From assembly GCF_000189635.1 (NCBI RefSeq), contig NW_002476438.1:496001-560000 (forward strand): 64,000 nt of DNA, in the 5' to 3' direction. Made by a program: the position numbers and the translations under genes. The notes beneath the pieces are model-generated. The model made no database searches. It had not been told where the DNA came from and was given only the letters and a program-made list of their open reading frames with translations. The stretch is from Tetrahymena thermophila SB210. Lineage: Eukaryota; Ciliophora; Oligohymenophorea; Hymenostomatida; Tetrahymenidae. Of this stretch, positions 1 through 12,345 are shown one piece after another (position 1 is the stretch's first letter; each line of letters opens with the position of its first letter).

Positions 1-915
1 TTGAGATTCTAAATAACTAAAAATCTGAAGTATTTCTCAAATATTTTGGTTGTGGAATATGTCGAAGCAATTCACTGAAACGATTTTTACTCTCTCGAAA
101 AAAAAAAATGTGTAATAGGTTGTTTTGAATTTGTTAATTGTGTTCGTTCTCTTAATAATCAAAAACCAATTAAATGAAAAAAAATTAATCAAATTATTAA
201 AAATTGGCTTTAAATTAATTTATTGAATTAGCTGGCTAGCAATCATCAATTTTAAGAAGATATTATTTATTAAGCTGAGTGCTGCTGGTTATGAATTGAT
301 CAATATATAATCATTTCATTCATTCATTCATGATGAGTTTATAATATAAATAGAATTAAATTAATATTTTTACCTATGCCAGAAACATTTTTTTCTTAAA
401 ATTCAATTCTTTCTTTTGTTGAAGGCAAAATTACGAATTTAGTTCCATCGGGTAATATCTAAAAGTTATTTAATTTTTATCTTGCATTACGCGCATTTTC
501 AACAGTATCCATTTCTATAAAAGTAGCCCATGGTGATATTTTTTGGAAAATCAAGATCTAAATTTAGAATTTATATTAAAAACTGAGGATATATTTTTTA
601 AAGAAAAAATATTTTATTTTTACTGCTTGCGGTTAAGCAGAAATAAAACTAAATTCTTTGAAATTCAAAGGAGATTATATATTTTATAAACTGAATTACT
701 CTTTGGACTTCTCCATAATTAGAAAAGGCTTGGTAGTAAACATTATGTTACAAAACAGTGTTATTAACGTTATTAACAAGAGTTACAAGGAGCACTCGGG
801 TCTCCTTTGGTTTTGATTATTTTAATTCATTGATTTAATCTGAAACTGATATCCTGGAGCTAAGAGAAACCTTCTGCTCAGTCATTTCATCTTTTGTAGA
901 TTAGTTGATATTCAT
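1..915 (-). CDS. PTB/hnRNP-L-like RRM protein, 5' part (runs off left edge)
   Basis: Three exons are visible on the minus strand: 700-915 (start ATG at 913-915), 374-557 and 1-93. The introns (558-699 and 94-373) are GT...AG and the phases agree. The joined reading has the shape of an RNA recognition motif of the PTB/hnRNP-L class: RVLLVTLVNN as the first strand, then a helix, NYGEVQR as the junction to LIFQKISPWATFIEM (the RNP1-like strand), then DTVENARNARQKL as the second helix. The end of exon 1 and the start of exon 2 join inside the strand that follows GEV, which is strong support for that splice. The family acts in splicing and mRNA regulation in nucleus and cytoplasm. That role is inferred from the domain only. 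The protein continues beyond position 1, so the number of RRMs is unknown. Confidence 0.72.
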
Positions 916-1909
916 ATTAAATTGAAGATAAATTTCTATGCTTATTGTTTCTTAAATGATTATTATCAATTTAATTAGTCTTTGTTTTTTGCAGCAATTA
1001 ATTAATTATAATGATTTTTCATTGCTATTTTCCATTCATAAATTAATAAGAAATCATGCAGAATTTAACAAAACCAATCTGCAATTTGTAAAAATTAGAT
1101 GAATTAAAAAATTAGTAATAATAGCTATATTTTACATGACAAAAGAGATAATTTATTAGTTAGTTAGCTAGCTAATTAAATAAATATATAATTACTAATT
1201 CTAGAGAAAGCCAATCCACACAAAGAGAAGCAAACACTATACAAAAAACATAATAAATAAATGTATCAATCATCTATCAAAAATCAATTAAATTATAAAC
1301 TGAAAGAACCCTTATTACAAATATATTTACATATTTTAGCAATAATCTAATTTTAAGCATCTATCAGTTCATATAAAACGTAAAATAAATAATAAAAATT
1401 TAAAAGCTTTCTATGTGAGTCAACAATATCCATCTTTTATGTTATCATAAGACTATTTTGTTGCAAGATTAATATAATAGCATTATCAAAATATAATAAT
1501 TTTTTAATTTTCTACTTTTAGAAAAATCTAATAATTACTAAGAAATTTAATCAATCAATTTATATCCAATTAAAAAAACAGTTTGAAAGTTCATTTAATT
1601 CCTTACAAATCTTCCAAAAAAATTAGTAAAAATTTTTTTTTGATTTTATCAAAGAGGTTACTGGTTTTTATTCTTAATTAATTTATTTATCTTGTTTGTT
1701 TGTTTGTTGCTTAATAATTAGTTTTCACTTTTATAGAAAAATATTTAACAAATTAAGTGCTAAATAAAAAAAATTATAATAATGATAATTCAATTATAAA
1801 ATTATAGAATAGAATAAAATGACATAATAAAATTGTAATAGTAGAAATCAAAATAACAAATAAATATTTTTATTTTAGAGAGCCAAAAAACTATACTATA
1901 AATACAACA
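916..1909. other. intergenic, no gene seen
   Basis: AT-rich DNA separating the start of the RRM gene from the 3' end of the next minus-strand gene. No sustained open frame under the ciliate code, no RNA gene and no repeat of note. It must hold the promoter of the leftward RRM gene. Confidence 0.6.
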
Positions 1910-4769
1910 TCAATAATTACTAGTATATTAACTGCTCCATGGTAAATTGATAGTGTAATTTTTTTTATTTACATTTCCAAAAGGGACAAATATTTTATTT
2001 TAATTAGTTTGATTTATGTTTTGCCTGTCTTCCCAAAAATCTAATTCTTCGTCTAAATTTTAGAGAACCTTAATTTTAATAATAAGTTAATAGTCTTAAT
2101 TATAAGTAATGTAATTTAAAAACTATTCAAGTACATACATACAATGTGAATTATGTGTATATATTTTTTTGTAAGATTTCATAATATAATTTCTTTGACT
2201 GTAATTAAATAATCAAATTAGCTTTTTTAAACAAATTCGGAAATTCTTTTTCCCTCATTTAGAAAAAAACTTTAATTTTAAAAAATTTGTCATATCTTAT
2301 TTAAATAGATAGGACGGTCCACAAAAAAATAGTTAAACTATTAGTAAAAACTTGTAACAAATAATTTAAATTTTGATTTGCTGAAATAAATTAAAAAATG
2401 TGTAATAGCTTTCAGTTAAAGAAAGTTTGATGTTAATTACCTGAATAGTATCTGGGTTTTAGGAGGCACTCATAATATTCAAGTCTTTCTTTTTATACTA
2501 TTTTGCAGAGCTTAGAAGCATTCTTTTATGAAAGGATGTGAATGATTGGGTTTTGGCTAATGAATTGCTTTGTGGTCTACTATTAGCATTAGTAGATATC
2601 GTGTTTCCAAAAAATTTACTACTTGTTGCATTTGATGTTGCTGATTTCAATCCTTACCTCATTTAATTGATATTATTAGATGTTTGTTTTACAGCAGTTT
2701 AGGGACGCAATTTTTGATTAGAAGCTATTGGAAATTTATTTAAAGCAGAAGATGGTCTTAATGAATTAAAATTAATTGCTGTATTGGCAAACTGTTTCTC
2801 TTCAATTTTTATTTAGCTTTGATAATTGAGATCTTTATTCATTTGACGATGTAGATTAACTTCTTATTTGACTTGTGTGATAAATGCTGACTGAGGACGA
2901 TGCATTTATTTCTTTTAGTAAGTCGAACTTTGCTAAACTAGTTCAATTTTGCTTAACTTCTTGTCTTGTATGTTTACTGGAATTTGTTAATTTTACTATC
3001 TCTCACTTTCTAATTCATAATCAGACTCCTCTGTCTCTCCTTATGCATCTAATTATATTTATTAATTAATTAGTTTAAAAAATTTATAAACATTAGAACC
3101 ATTATGAGAACCATTTATTTACTGATTTTAAATCATGTAAATTTACATTTGAAAAAATGGCAATTTACATTTATAAATAAAAAAAAGTGTATTATTTATT
3201 GATTGATTTTGTAGATTTGATTTATATTTAAAATTTACCTTAGTAAAGTCTACCATTAATTTTTGCTTGGTTTATCAATTAGTTTGCATTTCTTAATCTT
3301 ATTTTAATTTCTTCATATAATTCTTGATCTCTAAGCATCTTTCTGAATTCTTGCTAGAAGTTATCATCACTTTTCATAATTTAGTCCATTTTATTCTTTC
3401 TCTTTTATTAATAATATTCATCCTTTTTCTGAAGAGTTCTCCCATCAAATATCATCTTCTCCATATTATATTGATATTTCATGTAATTTTATATTTTCTC
3501 GTCTGGATTCTTTTATGTTGAAGCCTAAGCAGCTTCGATCTTGAAAATTCCGAACTAAATTGTGAAAATAAAACGAAATTATTTTAATTGTTTTAAATAA
3601 ATAAATTACCTTATCCCTTTCTATATCCATTTATATCTTAGGAATTTTTTCTATCTTTTATAATATAATAATAATAAAATTTTTACTTTCATACTAAAAA
3701 AAACGATATATTTACATATTCATGTCTATTAATAGTGTTACAGACTAAATAAAGAAATTCATGGACTTAAATAACTCCTTTGTATTGTATTATGTCATTA
3801 CATCTCTTAATCCACTCTTTCAAAATATCGTTGCTTATCGTCTTGTTTATTTTCTATAACATAAATGCTTTTTAATTTCCTTATTTTTCACTGAAAGCAA
3901 AAAAAGTAAGTTATAATTTTATAAATTTCTTTGCACTTTTTGTATATTTTAATAATATATTTTATGTACCCAAAGTAGACCAGTTATGACTTCTTCGTTT
4001 AAGGGCAATCCAATAGTTTAGTGTTCCATTTCCTTTAAGACAAATATAAGCATCGCATCTCTAATTTCATTCAACCTTATAGATAATAAATTACTCGTTA
4101 GTAATTTCGCTGAATTTTTTAAATACTAAATTGATAAATCTAATAAATTACTTAAGTAGATTTCTAATGAAAATGATGATGCTAGCTTCAATAATTTTAA
4201 CAGATTATGACGTGTACATGTTATTTAAAAACTTTATATTTAAATAAACAAATTGATTCTTCTACTTAATGCAAGCATATGATTTATTTATTTATTATAA
4301 AGTTATATAATTACACGAGGTGTTCTTTCTATAAACTTAGCTGATCTAATAATTTAAAAAACATGCTATGCATCTAATTTTTGAGTTGGCTGAATTGGCT
4401 CATCCTCATTATAATTTGTTTCATATATTTCCTTTATCGCCTTATACATAGGTTATACCTTTTTATAAATAATTTTTTTTATTAGCTGAGATTCTAGTTT
4501 AGATTAGACTGAAATAGCCAATCTGCTTGCTTATTACCTCTAAATATTAGCAACATAATGCCCTATTAAATCAGTAAAAATAATTATAATAATCAACAAA
4601 GATTCAAATGATTAAATAATCTTTTATCCTTACAAAAATGTAAGTAAGTATTTATGTTTGTAGTTTGATAGATAGATCAAGTTAATTACTCAAGATCTTA
4701 AAGCTTAATGTAGCCCTAAAACTCTTTAGGATTTTAAATGCCATAAACTGTGAAATCTTCTCTATCCAT
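1910..4769 (-). CDS. eight-exon hypothetical protein, Gln/Ser/Asn-rich C-terminus
   Basis: I do not recognise the family. Reconstructed minus-strand exons: 4690-4769 (ATG at 4767-4769), 4315-4537, 3970-4185, 3716-3853, 3610-3654, 3239-3539, 2441-3048 and 1910-2068 (TGA at 1910-1912), giving 589 residues. All seven introns (61-372 nt) are GT...AG and the phases are consistent. The N-terminal half is helical and fairly conserved-looking, with segments such as LIFVLKEMEHQTIGLPLNEE and NDIIQYKGVIQVHEFLYLV. The middle is a charged Lys/Glu-rich helix around EEIKIRLRNANQL. The C-terminal third is low complexity (Ser, Asn, Gln, Thr). The ATG at 3690-3692 overlaps a TGA and is better read as part of a 61-nt intron, so this is one gene and not two. 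The junctions of exons 1/2 and 2/3 and the last exon are the least certain. Confidence 0.6.
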
Positions 4770-5948
4770 AATATCTAAAAATCAATCAATATTTCCTAAC
4801 ACTTTGAATCAATTTAATAATAAATATCTACTCTTCTTTTTAATTAGTATTTAAGTATTAATTAATTAACTAAATAAATAAATAAATCATTCTTTTTAAT
4901 TTTTAATATGCTAATTCCTATTCTAATAATTGATTTTTTTCAATTTGCTTTTCTCATAAAAAACTGTCTTTTTTCATTTTATCAAACTGAAACTATTATG
5001 CGCACACTAACAAAATAATTAGTTATTTAGTTATTAAGTTGGTTGTTTCATATCAATCCTTTGTATTTTTTAAATTCTGACTGGCTTTGTTGCTAAACAA
5101 TTATTACTTTTACTGAATTTTCTATATAAAAAAGCACATTTACTTTATGCAAAATATTTTAAGTAATTTTATATATTTTTTATCATTTAAAAAATAATAA
5201 TTTAAAAATATTCTCTTAATTTAAATTACTGACTGGATGAAATTAATTTTAAATCGTTTCAATATAACATCTTTATGTGAAAAATAATAGTTTTTTTCAT
5301 TAAATATTAACTAATTTCTATAAAAATAAATTGAAGTTAATTCTAAACTTTTAAAATAAATGAATCAAAATATTTTTTAGGGAGATTATATTCCATTCAT
5401 TTATGAGTGAGATATTTATTTTCCAAAAATTACAGATAATTTTCATGTTTTTTCAAAGTCACTAATTAATTTTACTTACTTACTTACCTTCTCTCCTCCA
5501 AAAAAAACTATGAAAATATTTGTTAAATTCAATAAACTTCTTTTATTTAAGAACCAAAATAATAACTTATCGTCATTTTAAATAATAACAATAGTAATAA
5601 TGCTATTACAATCATTGATCATAATTTGTATTAAATAACAATCTTGAAAATTAAAGCGAATCAAAAGAATACTACAAAAAGTTTTAGATATAATTAGTCA
5701 TGTATATGTAAATTTATAAATAAGATGAAAAAATAGGATTTGATAATGTTATTATTTTGATTTTTGAAGCAAATTGAAACAAATTTATTTTTATGATTTT
5801 TAAAATAGATTTTATAGTGAATACTATTTATTTATTATTTATTTTTTATGTAGTGAATTTTTTTAAGTTTTATCTGGTTGACTTTTAATAGCAATAATAA
5901 AAATTAACATATTAATATTTATATATTAATAAACTAAATATTGTATTA
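4770..5948. other. intergenic, no gene seen
   Basis: AT-rich spacer between two leftward genes with short A/T runs and simple TAAT/TTAC repeats only. No frame of useful length, no RNA gene recognised. Confidence 0.6.
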
Positions 5949-7403
5949 TCAATCTAAAATTTTAGTAGAAATGCCTTCTAATTCAAATATTAGTTTTACT
6001 GCATCATAAAAATCGTTGACTACGTATTTTGCAGGATCTTAATCATCATTACCTTCTCCTTAGAAAACTCCTGTTCTGACTAGAATAGAAGTCCATCCAA
6101 TTTTGTTAGCACCTTAAATATCACTTTAAGGATTATCACCTATCATGTAATAGTTAGTAACTTCATGGTTCTTATCAATATGAGACAAGGTGTAGTCCCT
6201 TGCAAACTCAAACTGCTTTAATTAAGGTTTTCCATAAAACTCTAAGTTAATTTCTGTTTTATAAATAGTTTTGTATATTTCTTTGATAGCTGCAGTGAAA
6301 CATCCATTTACAATTCTTGGCAATTAGAAGTCAGATTTGTAAGTTGTATCATTATAAGCAACATAAACAGGAATATGTTTTTCAGGACCAATAGCAGGCA
6401 TTTATTAGGCAATTTTACCATCTTCAGTAGATAGCAAATCTAAAATCAATTATGTGGATTCTTCCCAGTTGAATGGCATTGATAGAATAAAAATAGCATG
6501 GATTTAGAAAGGTTCATGGAAATCATCATCTGTCAACTTAAAATTAAGAATATATAAATATTAAAAACAAAAAAAATCTTAATATTTAATTAATTAATTT
6601 TGGAATTTAGATCAAATATCTATTTGATTGATGAAGCATTTAGATTTAACAAATTCCGATATCAAAAAAGTAAAAGTATATTAAATGGATAACTTTGATG
6701 AAATAAGAGAAAATAAAAATGAATAAATGCTTTTTTTTTATACTATAAATGAATTATTGAATTAAAGTATTTCAATTTTTAAATTGAACTTCAACAACTT
6801 AAAAAAATTGAATATGATTTTAATTCTACTAAATAATTTGGTATCTATCTCATAAATTAAAAATGGATAATAAATTACATTTAATCTTTTCTTCACTTTT
6901 TCTTTTGTTTCTGCTTTGAATTCTTAGCTGAATGAATTAAAAGGACATAAGAAAGGGAAGCAGCAGATATATTCGTTTCCAGTGATATATTTTTGAGAAC
7001 CACAATACTCTGCTACTTCTTCTATTGCTCCTGTGCCAAGGAGCATGACTAATTTATCTTAAAATGTTCTAAACTTAGGAGCTAATGCTGAATGGTTTAA
7101 TATATTTTCATGTTCTTAAAATGCAAACTTTGAATTTTATTCTTAATCAAATCCCATGGCTTTATTCATCATGATACAATGTTATTTTTCAGTCATAGCA
7201 CCTCTATTTGTCAATAAGAAAAATGGAATCTTTTCTTGATCATTTTCTCCGAATCTATTTGCATCAATTTCTCCTAATAAAGATCTAACAGCTTTCAAAG
7301 CCTTCAAAACCTTATCACTGATACATTTATTAAAACCCTATTTTAAAACACCATCTATGTCAGAAACTATGACAGGAACTTTCTTTTTTTAATTATTATT
7401 CAT
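5949..7403 (-). CDS. HAD-superfamily hydrolase, CECR5/HDHD5-like
   Basis: Two exons on the minus strand, 6897-7403 (ATG at 7401-7403) and 5949-6536 (TGA at 5949-5951), joined at phase 0 across a 360-nt intron, giving 364 residues. HAD motif I is VSDIDGVL near residue 14 (Asp15 nucleophile, Asp17 acid/base). Motif II is FFLLTNRG near residue 70. Motif IV is GDNPQSDIQGANKIGW followed by SILVRTGVF near the C-terminus. The cap has FEFARDYTL. This order, and especially the GDNP...GAN..GW.SILVRTG ending, is typical of the subfamily IIA hydrolases related to human CECR5 (HDHD5), many of which are mitochondrial. The physiological substrate of that group is not established. No clear targeting peptide is seen. 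The intron is longer than its neighbours in this gene set but clean. Confidence 0.85.
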
Positions 7404-8652
7404 TTATTTTTAAAGATTTTTACAAAAACAAAATTATATTATTGCAATCAAATAATTCAATATCTTTTAGGTATGTATTTAATCTTAATAGTAATAAAAA
7501 AGTGCTTTGTAAAGTTTCTATTTTAACTTGACATTAAATCATTCAAATATTTATTTAATAATATATCATTTGCTTTTTATAGATTTTTTTGGAATATTTC
7601 TAGATTTGTAATTACTCATCAAATAAAATTCTAATTGTATTTTTTTAAATAAAAAAGTGTTTCTCTTAAATAAATAGCAAACATATTACTTACATAAGCT
7701 TTCTTTTAATAATTAAATGTTCTTATAAATATATTAAATAATTAATTTTTCAATTTTGTTTATTAATATCTCATAATAAAAACCAACCATATTTTTCAAA
7801 ATCTATTGAGAAAGAAAAAATATAAATTTAAAGAATTAATTATAAATGAATAATTTTCCAATTTATTTACAAATCTGTTTAAAATAAATAAATAAACAAA
7901 CAAACAAAATATTTGATTTTATCAATATGTTTTTAATAATATATCATTTGCTTTTTATAGATTTTTTTGGAATATTTCTAGATTTGTGATTACTTATCAA
8001 ATAAATTCTAATTTTATTTTTTTAAATAAATAGCAAACACTTTACTTACATAAGCTTTCTTTTAATAATTAAATGTTCTTCTTATAAATATATTAAATAA
8101 CAATTTTGTTTATTATTATCTCATAATAAAAACCAACTATTTTTTCAAAATCTATTGAGAAAGAAAAAATATAAATTGAAAGAATTAATTATAAATGAAT
8201 AAAATTTCCTATTTATTTACAAATCTATTTAAAATAAATAAACAAACATACAAAATATTTGCTTTTATCCAACTAAAAAATAAATTTGTTAAATTTAAAA
8301 TTTATTAATTTTTTTTCATCATAAAAGATAGATATAAAAGTAATTTGAAAATAATTTTCAAAACTTATTTTAAATTTTAGAGGAGAGGGAGACATTAATT
8401 ACATTTTACAATAAAATCTTTTGAATTTCTAAAATATATTTATTATGCTTATATTCATTTTGATAAATAACATATATCAACTTATTCTTACTTTAAACTC
8501 ATATATAAAAAAATTAAGTAAATTTGAATAAGTTTTATCATTTAAGATAACTTATAAACAACAAATAAATGTAAAGAAAAAATAGATTATTTTGATTTTA
8601 ATGCAATTTATATATTAAAAATAAAAAATGGATTTTAGAGCAAATTATCAAC
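7404..8652. other. non-coding spacer dominated by a tandem duplication
   Basis: Spacer between two leftward genes. Most of it is a pair of imperfect direct copies (listed separately). The remainder is AT-rich with no open frame. Confidence 0.6.
7555..8270. repeat. imperfect tandem duplication, two copies of about 340-370 bp
   Basis: Copy 1 runs from about 7555 to 7923 and copy 2 from about 7932 to 8270, in the same orientation. Both open with AATATATCATTTGCTTTT and share TTGGAATATTTCTAGATTTG, TTACATAAGCTTTCTTTTAA, ATTGAGAAAGAAAAAATATA and an AAATAAATAAACAAAC tail, with small indels between the copies. Neither copy is coding. Inferred origin: local tandem duplication. No terminal inverted repeats were seen, so there is no sign of a transposon. 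Confidence 0.85.
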
Positions 8653-9972
8653 TCAACTCTATAAAGTATTTAGTTTTTCTTAGCCAAATTCTTTAATAAT
8701 GAAATTTTTAATAGATTATTCGTTTATTTATAATTTGTTGTTTTGCATTAATCTAATTGTTGAAGCTAAATATCCTGAACTTATATTAAGATTTTTTAAT
8801 TTAGGTAGATTATGATTAATTTCTATGAAGTCTTTAATCAAATTCTATGAAGCCTCACTTTTAACATAATTCAATCTGCTTACATATTTTTCACCTTCTT
8901 TTATTATTTTATATTCTATTGTCTTTGCTTTAGCCATTTTTAAAACGACTATCTATTCTGGGTTAAGCTCTGGTCTACCACAAATGTAAAGCACTTCACC
9001 CTCACCTTTCTCCAAAAAGGATGAATTATTCACTTCAACATTTATTTGCTTAAAAAGTTGGTAGAAGTCATTATAGTTATCACATTCAACTGTTTTTTAA
9101 TATGATCTATATTTCAAATTATACTTTTTAAAAACGATTTCAGCTTCAGGAGGACTAAGACAGATATCTTCTGAATAATTATTAACAATAGAAAAGCAAA
9201 TCATAATAGGATTTGGGCCATATTTAACATACTGTTTAGCTACACCGCCACAAAGTTCTGCAAGTAATGTTTTATCAGAAAGATAGTTTTGAAGTTCCTC
9301 TTTTAGTTCTTTATTTAAGTTTTCCAAGTACTCAAACCATAAGAGAGCCATTGCTTTGATGAAATTAAATTGTTTACCTATTTTTTCTGCTTCATGTTTA
9401 TGTTTTAATAGAAGCGACTCGTTTTTTGTACATATAACCCAAGCTTAAGCACTTTTGCTAAATGAAATTTGTGAACAAGTGCCATCATCTTTTACAGTTC
9501 TATAAATAAACATAGTTGAGAAATCTTAGAATTTTACATGATACTTTTTAAAAATTTGCTTTTTATCTTTTTCTGAAAAATTTTTTTTATTATTTGCTAA
9601 GATTTCTTTGATTTTCTCGTTGATAAAATTATGATCCACAAATCTACTAAGCCACACTTTTAATTTACTCTTAGTTAGATCATCAAATTTTTTATGTCCT
9701 TTTCTCAAAACCTACTTACTATTATTCTCAAGATCTTCTATAACTGATAAACCTCTTCTAATATTATCGTGAAATTCTTCAGAGCTGAAAAATTTTTTAT
9801 TTTCGTCTTCTTCTTCACCATTTTCAACATAATAATCCTTAATTTTAATATTATTGTACGATTGCTCATTAACTACAATATCTTTGTCTTAAACTGCAAT
9901 TTTCTCAACCTTTTCAACTTAATTTTCAGCTAAATTTAATTTATTTTATAGTTATTCTGTTAGATTCTCCAT
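8653..9972 (-). CDS. RNA-ligase-like nucleotidyltransferase
   Basis: Single-exon gene of 439 residues (ATG 9970-9972, TGA 8653-8655). The covalent nucleotidyltransferase motifs of RNA/DNA ligases and capping enzymes are all recognisable in order. Motif I is KDDG at residues 161-164, with Lys161 the predicted AMP-accepting lysine. Motif Ia is CTKNESLLLK at 181-190. A motif III-like acidic segment is AELCGG at 238-243, followed by QYVKYGPNP. Motif IV is KGEGEVLYI at 322-330. Motif V is KMAKAKTIEYK at 345-355. The first 150 residues are acidic and helical, with no assigned domain. Inferred role: ATP-dependent RNA ligase or a relative (RNA repair or tRNA-type ligation). It resembles eukaryotic T4-Rnl-like proteins of uncertain function more than it resembles classic DNA ligases, as I see no OB-fold or zinc finger. 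The family is not proven without a profile search. Confidence 0.68.
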
Positions 9973-11318
9973 TTTTTTTGTCTTTAGATATTATTAAGTT
10001 ATTAATTTATTTGATATAAAAAATATATTTCATCTAATTTTTTATTCTTATTATTATGGTTTTAATTTACTTTAATGTGTCTATATAAAAATTATATAGT
10101 CTACCGAATTATTCAATACCTTATTTCTACATCTATTTCAAAAGTATCTATTATTCAAACCACACCACATATTTTGCTTCTATTTAGAAAGTCAATTTAT
10201 TAAATCTTTTATTCTAAATAAATTTTTTTGTGGAAATTGTAACTTTTATTTCATTGATTGAACCTGCTCAAAGAATGCTCAAAAACTATTTATAGTAAAA
10301 TTTATACATTTTAAAAACCATTTTTTATGAAATGAGCAGTTATGCATAAATAAAAAGAAATAAATAGTATTTTTAAATTGAATTTTTTAATAATAAATAA
10401 ATATATAGAGAGTTTATGCTTATTGAAAATACTCACTTACTTCATAAGCGTAATAGTTGTATTATAATTTTTACTAAAGAATTGTATAAAATCCTTTCAA
10501 AATTTATATAGGTAGCGTCAAAATGATTGCAATATCACAATTTTATTTTTATTTTTTTATTTTAAAAAGTTTTTAGTTATAAAATTTTAGACTAAAATAA
10601 CAATTTTAAAAAGGTACTACCATAGCAATTAATAATTCTATAATTAATCATTAATTTTTATTTTAATAATTCAATTAATGTTTTAAGTAATTATTATTAT
10701 TATAATTGTTAAAATATTTTAATAACAATTATTAATTTTCTTTTTTGTATTACATTAATAAGAAATATCTTTTAGGTTATAAAAATAAGTTAGTAAGTAA
10801 CTCATATTTGTTTATTGAACCTGTTTGTTTCTCATAATAAACATTATTTTTTGTTTATAATAATTACTTTTTACATATAAAATAAAAAAGATTAAATTTA
10901 TATTGAATGTAAAACAAAAATAAATACATAAATTGCAAAAATGATTAATACATTTATCCAGTTTGAATAGCAGCATTTAGATAAAATACAATAAAAATCT
11001 TAATTTTTATAATAAATAAAATGTTATAAAAACAATTCAAAGCTTCGAAAAATATTTTCTTTAAAAGTAATAAATGAAATTAAATAGAAATTTCATCTTT
11101 TTACATACATTTTTCTAGATAATAAGGTTTATTATAAATAAAACTTTTAGAAATATATGTTTATTGAATATCGCTCACACGATTGATTAATTGATCAGTC
11201 AGTCGATATTCATTCATATCATAAAGAAAAATAAAACTTCCATAAAAAGTAGGATCAAAATTTATCAATTAAAGAAACAAAATAAATATATAAATTATAT
11301 AAAAAGATAGATAGATAA
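9973..11318. other. intergenic between divergent genes, no gene seen
   Basis: Shared upstream region of the leftward ligase-like gene and the rightward Rdx-domain gene. It is AT-rich with long A and T runs. No frame, RNA gene or strong repeat recognised. Promoters of both genes must lie here. Confidence 0.6.
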
Positions 11319-12242
11319 ATGTATAACGACAGCGAAGTTCATCAATAAGATGAGCATTAATAATCTGAATAGGCACAATAATAGCAATAAAGTAAGTAGG
11401 TCCAGCAACCAAAACCAACAGCTTAAAATTATTAATAAAATGTTGATGATATTCCATAAGGGGCTGAAGTGATCACTGTGGAAGTTTGCGAAAATTGCTA
11501 AGAACATGCATGGTGTACTTAGCATGATGAATCTAAATATCATGGTATATTTTTATAAGTAAAAGCCTAGCTTGAGTCTCATCCAGAGCATAAATTATAT
11601 GTGCTACGTAATGTCAATCCTTAGAATCTTCGTCAAAAAATATAACCTTAGAGAGGTGCATTTGAAATTAAGCATAATGGAGTTTACATATATTCTAAAA
11701 TCAAATCGACCTTATTCCCCAATCCCGCAGTAATAAATGAAAGAATCACAAAGTTCTTTTAAGATAAAAAAGAAGGGGGAGACCTCACTAAATATGCTAA
11801 TTCAGTAGAGAAAAAGCAGTAACCACCTCCTAAAAAAAGAGATATGGCTGCAATTTATGGAACTTACTATGTAGCAATTTAAAATGAGTAGCAGCGCCTT
11901 GAAGAACTTCGCTAAGAAGAAGAAAGAAAGAGGATTGAAAGAGAGAGGGAGGAAGAAGAAAGAAGGATTAAGTAGGAAGAAGAAGAAGCTGAAAGATTAA
12001 GAAGATAAGAAGAGGAAGAAAGATAGCGCCTAGAGTAAGAAGAGCTTGAAAGACAGTAAAGAGAGCAAGAAGAAGAAGATGAAAGAAGACGTAAAGAAGA
12101 AGAGGAACAGCGTGCTCAGTAAGCTTAATACGAATAAGAATAGTAATAATAAGAATAATAATAGCACTAACAATAGGAGCATTAAGATTAAGCTCATCAT
12201 GAAGGCTAACATCATGACTAGCACCAACAAAACCAACATTGA
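11319..12242 (+). CDS. selenoprotein-W-like (Rdx) domain protein with Glu/Arg/Gln coiled coil
   Basis: Uninterrupted 307-residue frame, ATG at 11319 and TGA at 12240-12242. Residues 1-45 are Gln-rich linker. Residues about 50-150 form a thioredoxin-like Rdx fold: strand ITVEVCENC with a CXXC at Cys57/Cys60, a helix near YHGIFLQVKAQLES, then RGAFEIKHNGVYIYSKIK and FPNPAVINERITKFF, the usual SelW/SelT/SelH ending. The second active-site position, which is selenocysteine in many relatives, is cysteine here, so no TGA recoding is needed. Residues about 180-270 are a highly charged E/R/Q coiled coil, and the last 35 residues are almost all Gln/His. The family is implicated in thiol redox. Fusion to a coiled coil suggests a scaffolded or cytoskeletal location (inference). 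Confidence 0.78.
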
Positions 12243-12280
12243 GCTTTTTAACAAAATATACAAAATCTTAAATTATATTA

Positions 12281-12345
12281 AATCAATCAATCAATCATAC
12301 ATACATACAGATAAATAGAATGATAAATAAATAAATAAATAGTTA
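12281..12345. repeat. microsatellite cluster
   Basis: Short tandem runs follow each other directly: AATC repeats, then CATA repeats, then AAAT repeats. They sit just downstream of the Rdx gene stop codon, in its likely 3' region. Confidence 0.85.

Noticed and set aside
3687..3692. ATG at 3690-3692 as the start of a second gene in the 1.9-4.8 kb region
   Set aside because: It overlaps a TGA and would leave zero intergenic distance. The sequence fits a 61-nt GT...AG intron joining two coding parts in phase.
7779..7797. ACCAACC core resembling the Tetrahymena chromosome breakage sequence
   Set aside because: The surrounding bases do not match the 15-bp breakage sequence, and the second repeat copy has ACCAACT. 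No telomere or breakpoint sign is nearby.
12046..12318. Lys/Asn-rich open frame within 12046-12318 and the Leu-rich frame opposite it
   Set aside because: Both are other-frame readings of the E/R/Q coiled coil of the Rdx gene. Their low-complexity composition is an artefact of GAA/AGA repeats.
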